Below the pieces are notes generated by a model that was given only the letters and a program-made list of their open reading frames with translations, ran no database searches and was not told the origin of the DNA. A stretch of 20,450 nt of DNA from Ettlia oleoabundans (lineage: Eukaryota > Chlorophyta > Chlorophyceae > Chlamydomonadales), in the NCBI GenBank assembly GCA_019693395.1, contig JAAMXP010000289.1:1-20450 (forward strand), written 5' to 3'. Numbering within the stretch: the stretch's first letter is position 1; each line of letters opens with the position of its first letter. Shown here in pieces: positions 17,593-20,450 of the stretch. A program made the translations under genes and the position numbers.

Positions 17593-18969
17593 TTATGTGT
17601 GAGTGAGGAGATAAAGCAAGAAACACATGGCAGGGATGCCAAAGCTGAGCCAGAAATCAGCGCTGCCAATTTTAAGCGAGCGGCCTCCCAGCTGCTGCCC
17701 AGCATGCCTGCCTGCTGCAATGCTGCGGCGCTGCAGGAAGGTGCGCCGTTCCTGCACCTCAGACATATCTGCATTTATGCAATGGCAAGGCAGGCAAGCA
17801 ATATCGCAAGTGGCTGGTAGATGGCGCTGCACAGCTGGGCTGAGTTGGAGGTATCGGTCCTCGCTGATTCGCTGGCAACAGCTGCTGCTTGGGATTGCAG
17901 CAGCAAAGCACTGAATCGTCCCACTAGTTGGCCCAGCTCTTGGTGCAGCAGCCAGTAGCCCTGATGCAGCTCAGCTGTGGCACACATGGAGCGCCTGTAC
18001 ATGATATAGATGGCACTTTTGGTAATCAGCAAGGGATAACAGAACCTGCACATCAGGGGGGACAAATGGTGAGCTGGCTGAGAAGGGAGCCACTTGTGGA
18101 TGGGCGAGGGAAAATCTTCAGAAGCCATCGGTTTTACGTGGAAACTGCTGCCGCTCCCCATTCTGCTGCAATTGAGGCACCGGATGCATTTTGTGAGCTT
18201 TCCATTGTCGATGGCTTGCCTGAAAGTGAGGGGCGAGTATCCTATGGTTAAAGCAAGCCCCAAGCAGCCGTTTAACGAGGCCACCTGCGCTATTGAACGC
18301 ATGCTGCTCCTGCTGTCCCCCTTGAGGGTGACAGCGACGTCAGGGAAGACGATGCAGCCTGTAAGGGTTGTGAGAAGCTCGCAGCACACCGCCACAGCAT
18401 AGCACAGCCTGCACGCATAAAAACGGCAGCCCAGCAACTCTAGTGAAGGACAAGAGGTATGTTGCCACCAATTTCGTGATTAAGTTTCCAATTTGCAGCC
18501 TTAGATGTTTACTACAAGGAGGCATCCACATCCATGGTAAGCTGCAGGTCAGCAGGCACGGTAGGCAGGCTGGCAGGCTGATTCACTGCATCGCATTGGC
18601 TGTATGTTCCCTTCCCCTTTCCTGACTCCCGACTCACTCAAGTCTCATTCTATGCAGGAATAGGGGGGTGAGGCTGCTGACGCTCATAACCGAGGCCAGT
18701 ACCACGGCAGGAGAGCCGCTGCTGGCGAGTTTGTAGACGGACGTGGCGGTGGCGCAAAATTGGAGCGCTCTTAACGCGGTTCCCGAGGGCCGCCACCGCT
18801 CCAACTTTTGCTGCCGATATTCACGCTCTGCGACATCGTCAGCAAATAGAAGGTCCAGCTGCATGGCGATTGAGTTTTTGCCGAGGATCGAATGGTAACC
18901 CTTGGAGCAACACATCAACAAAGCAAGTGCCACGTCGATGCCAGCTGGCCAGCCCTCTGGCCTTTGCAT
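17593..18969 (-). CDS. Unrecognised polytopic membrane protein
   Basis: I do not recognise the family. Minus-strand exons: 18969-18638, 18408-18220, 18045-17925, 17751-17593, giving 266 residues with all junctions in phase. About four or five hydrophobic segments are visible. The clearest are LCYAVAVCCELLTTLTG, SLNGCLGLALTIGY running into FCYPLLITKSAIYIMY, and the C-terminal FWLSFGIPAMCFLLYLL. Between them lie charged loops (DVAEREYRQQKLERWR) and a basic loop before the last span (ERRTFLQRRS, LGGRSLK). Intron 2 appears to use a GC donor (AG then GCAAGC), which joins LTFR to FCYP in phase. The last intron is less sure: its donor GTGGGA at 17924 was chosen for phase, and the acceptor could be 12 or more bases upstream. 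The ATG at 18969 is the first in frame after an in-frame non-ATG stretch, so an upstream exon cannot be excluded. Role unknown. Confidence 0.6.
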
Positions 18970-18978
18970 GGTTTGCAC

Positions 18979-19384
18979 TGGTTGACTTCCGGTCCGATGC
19001 CATTGAGGGCAGAGACCTGGGTGCTGATTCCATCATACCAGGCGTCGTCTTGTTGTGTTCACGGTTGATGTTGTTGTCAGTCTTGTTGATGTAAGAGGAC
19101 GACTGGCATCTTGCTGCGGGCACCAGCGCCATCACATGCGGCTGGTTGTTGCAATTTTAGACGCGCGGGCGGCACTCAGGCAGTGGATGTTGTTAACCTT
19201 TGGATTGGACCGAACATCAGAAAAGTATCCATGTGACTCCAACATGCAGTAAACCCACAAGTGCCACATCAAGGTGCCAGTTAAACTGCCACCTGCACAG
19301 TTTTGAGCAGCATCAGAGCCCCAGGAGGGTGCAAGGCTGACACCAGGGCAGCAAGCTACTCAGGTATCTGCTGAGGTTCTTCCA
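18979..19384. other. Intergenic region between two minus-strand genes
   Basis: About 400 bp between the start of the polytopic membrane gene and the stop of the small single-span gene. It should hold the promoter of the former and the 3' UTR of the latter. Apart from a GTTGTTG-rich patch near 19045-19090, nothing is recognisable. Confidence 0.4.
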
Positions 19385-19926
19385 TCAGTGTTTCTGCTGC
19401 TGGCGCGCTGCACTGGTTGCATCATTGGCGGCACCAGGGTACGTGCCCATTGCCTGCTCCAGAATCTGCTGCTCCTTGGCGCCAGCCGCACTCACCACCT
19501 TGCTCAGCTGCATGGCAGCGGGGTAGTCACATGATGGGTAGCAGCGTGAGTGTCATAAACTCCTAATAAGGGTGCCCCGTCATGATACTGCCACTTTTGA
19601 GCTGTCTGACATAAGTACTTCATGCCGCCTTGGTTTCTGCAAATTCACGACATCACACTTGACCTGCAGGGCGGGCTGGAGCGGTAGCAAGGGCATGCCG
19701 TCCCACGTACCGCTTCGCTCGCTGGCTGAGGTAGCGGGGTTTCGCTCTTGTTCCACATGTAGTAGAGGGTATAGGCCGCCCCTCCAGCCAGAGCCAGCTT
19801 CATCAGTGTTCCAGGGAAGGTGCGGTTGATTGCCTGCTGGGCGGCAGCCACCTTCTGTGTGGCCCGCACTTCAGCGCCGCTCACATGGTCCGGGGCGCCT
19901 CGTGCGGCACGCTGCTGCTCGCTCAT
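19385..19926 (-). CDS. Small single-span membrane protein, unrecognised
   Basis: Two minus-strand exons, 19926-19711 and 19507-19385, joined in phase through a GTACGT donor and a CATGCAG acceptor, give 112 residues. The N-terminal half is hydrophilic and Ala/Gln-rich (VRATQKVAAAQQAINR). One hydrophobic segment follows at about residues 42-58 (LMKLALAGGAAYTLYYMW), then a Pro-rich linker (SETPLPQPASEA) and a helical tail (LSKVVSAAGAKEQQILEQ) ending QQQKH. The size and layout resemble small organelle inner-membrane subunits or assembly factors, but I cannot name one, so no function is given. The ATG is the first in frame and follows CAATC. No targeting peptide is obvious. Confidence 0.6.
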
Positions 19927-20450
19927 GATTGCTTTCTGTGGTAGGTAGGCTATGTCGTGGGGTCAGGTGCCTGATAAACGTCAGGGAAGCAGCACAAGAC
20001 CCTCCAATGGCAGGCAGCAGAGTGATGGAACAGCAAAGCCTTGGACAGCAGGCTGCGGGAGGAACAACCGATTTCGGATCAAACCTTGTACAACCGAGGT
20101 TAGGCTACAGAGGAAACGACACCGTGGTTTGGGACTGAGGTTTAGAAAGTCGATTGCGCCTCAGCCGTGGTCTGGTGAGGGACCTCGGGAGCTGAGTGGC
20201 AGCTGGGAGGCTCGGGGCTGGCTGCCCAATAAGCGCAGGAATGTGCCAGACCCAGCTCGTTGAAACAGGCAGGGTGCTGTGACTAAGCCTGGCAGCCCAC
20301 ATTCCTGCTTTAGCGCTCGTTGCAACGTCAAGAATGTAGATACTGGACATCCTGCGGCGCCAGGCACGTGCCGTCCGCACCACTGCAAGATGCGGGGAGA
20401 TGCCATTTGTGTGGAGTGGGTGCGGTTGGGGTGGGGTATCAGTGCGGGTG
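19927..20450. other. Upstream flank of the small membrane gene; no gene supported
   Basis: This last 520 bp should include the promoter of the minus-strand gene at 19926. A minus-strand ORF at 20406-20161 (81 codons) is preceded by CTTGCAG-like sequence, but it has no recognisable domain and no compositional support, so I do not call it an exon. Confidence 0.4.

Noticed and set aside
18440..18535. Possible additional exon of the polytopic gene (acceptor CTGCAG at about 18542)
   Set aside because: It can be joined in phase but gives an unlikely peptide (DLPWMWMPPC), while the acceptor ending at 18409 joins directly to the next hydrophobic segment.

Overview
This is about 20.4 kb of nuclear DNA from a photosynthetic eukaryote, most likely a green microalga (Chlorophyta). 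The genes are broken by many short introns with GT(G/A)AG-type donors and CTGCAG-type acceptors. Coding exons are moderately GC-rich. CA and CCA simple repeats occur, two 3' ends carry a TGTAA-type candidate poly(A) signal, and one gene encodes a chloroplast thylakoid-lumen protein. The species cannot be fixed from the window. No rRNA, tRNA, CRISPR array or intact mobile element was found. All exon models were built by hand from splice motifs, reading phase and protein-family sense.

Layout. (1) 193-5432, plus strand, 5'-truncated: a large multidomain membrane protein joining a DUF4395 region, a SLAC1/TehA anion-channel fold and a C-terminal hemerythrin-like (HHE) region. (2) 7807-5984, minus: a type II membrane sulfotransferase-like protein in five exons, convergent with gene 1. 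(3) 11219-8848, minus: an unrecognised, probably plastid-targeted protein with a very acidic C-terminus. (4) 11527-13453, plus: a thylakoid-lumen pentapeptide-repeat protein in eight exons, two of them microexons, divergent from gene 3 across about 300 bp. (5) 15557-17041, plus: a short-chain dehydrogenase/reductase with an apparent frameshift in its first exon. (6) 18969-17593, minus: an unrecognised polytopic membrane protein with a GC-AG intron. (7) 19926-19385, minus: a small single-span membrane protein of 112 residues. The stretch 13.5-15.5 kb has no convincing gene, only a weak ORF interrupted by one TAG.

How the genes relate. There is no operon-like organisation. The only pair that looks functionally linked is genes 3 and 4, both probably plastid-targeted and sharing a short divergent promoter region. 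The best candidate for something unusual is gene 1, which places a putative di-iron sensor or redox domain on an anion channel behind a DUF4395 module.
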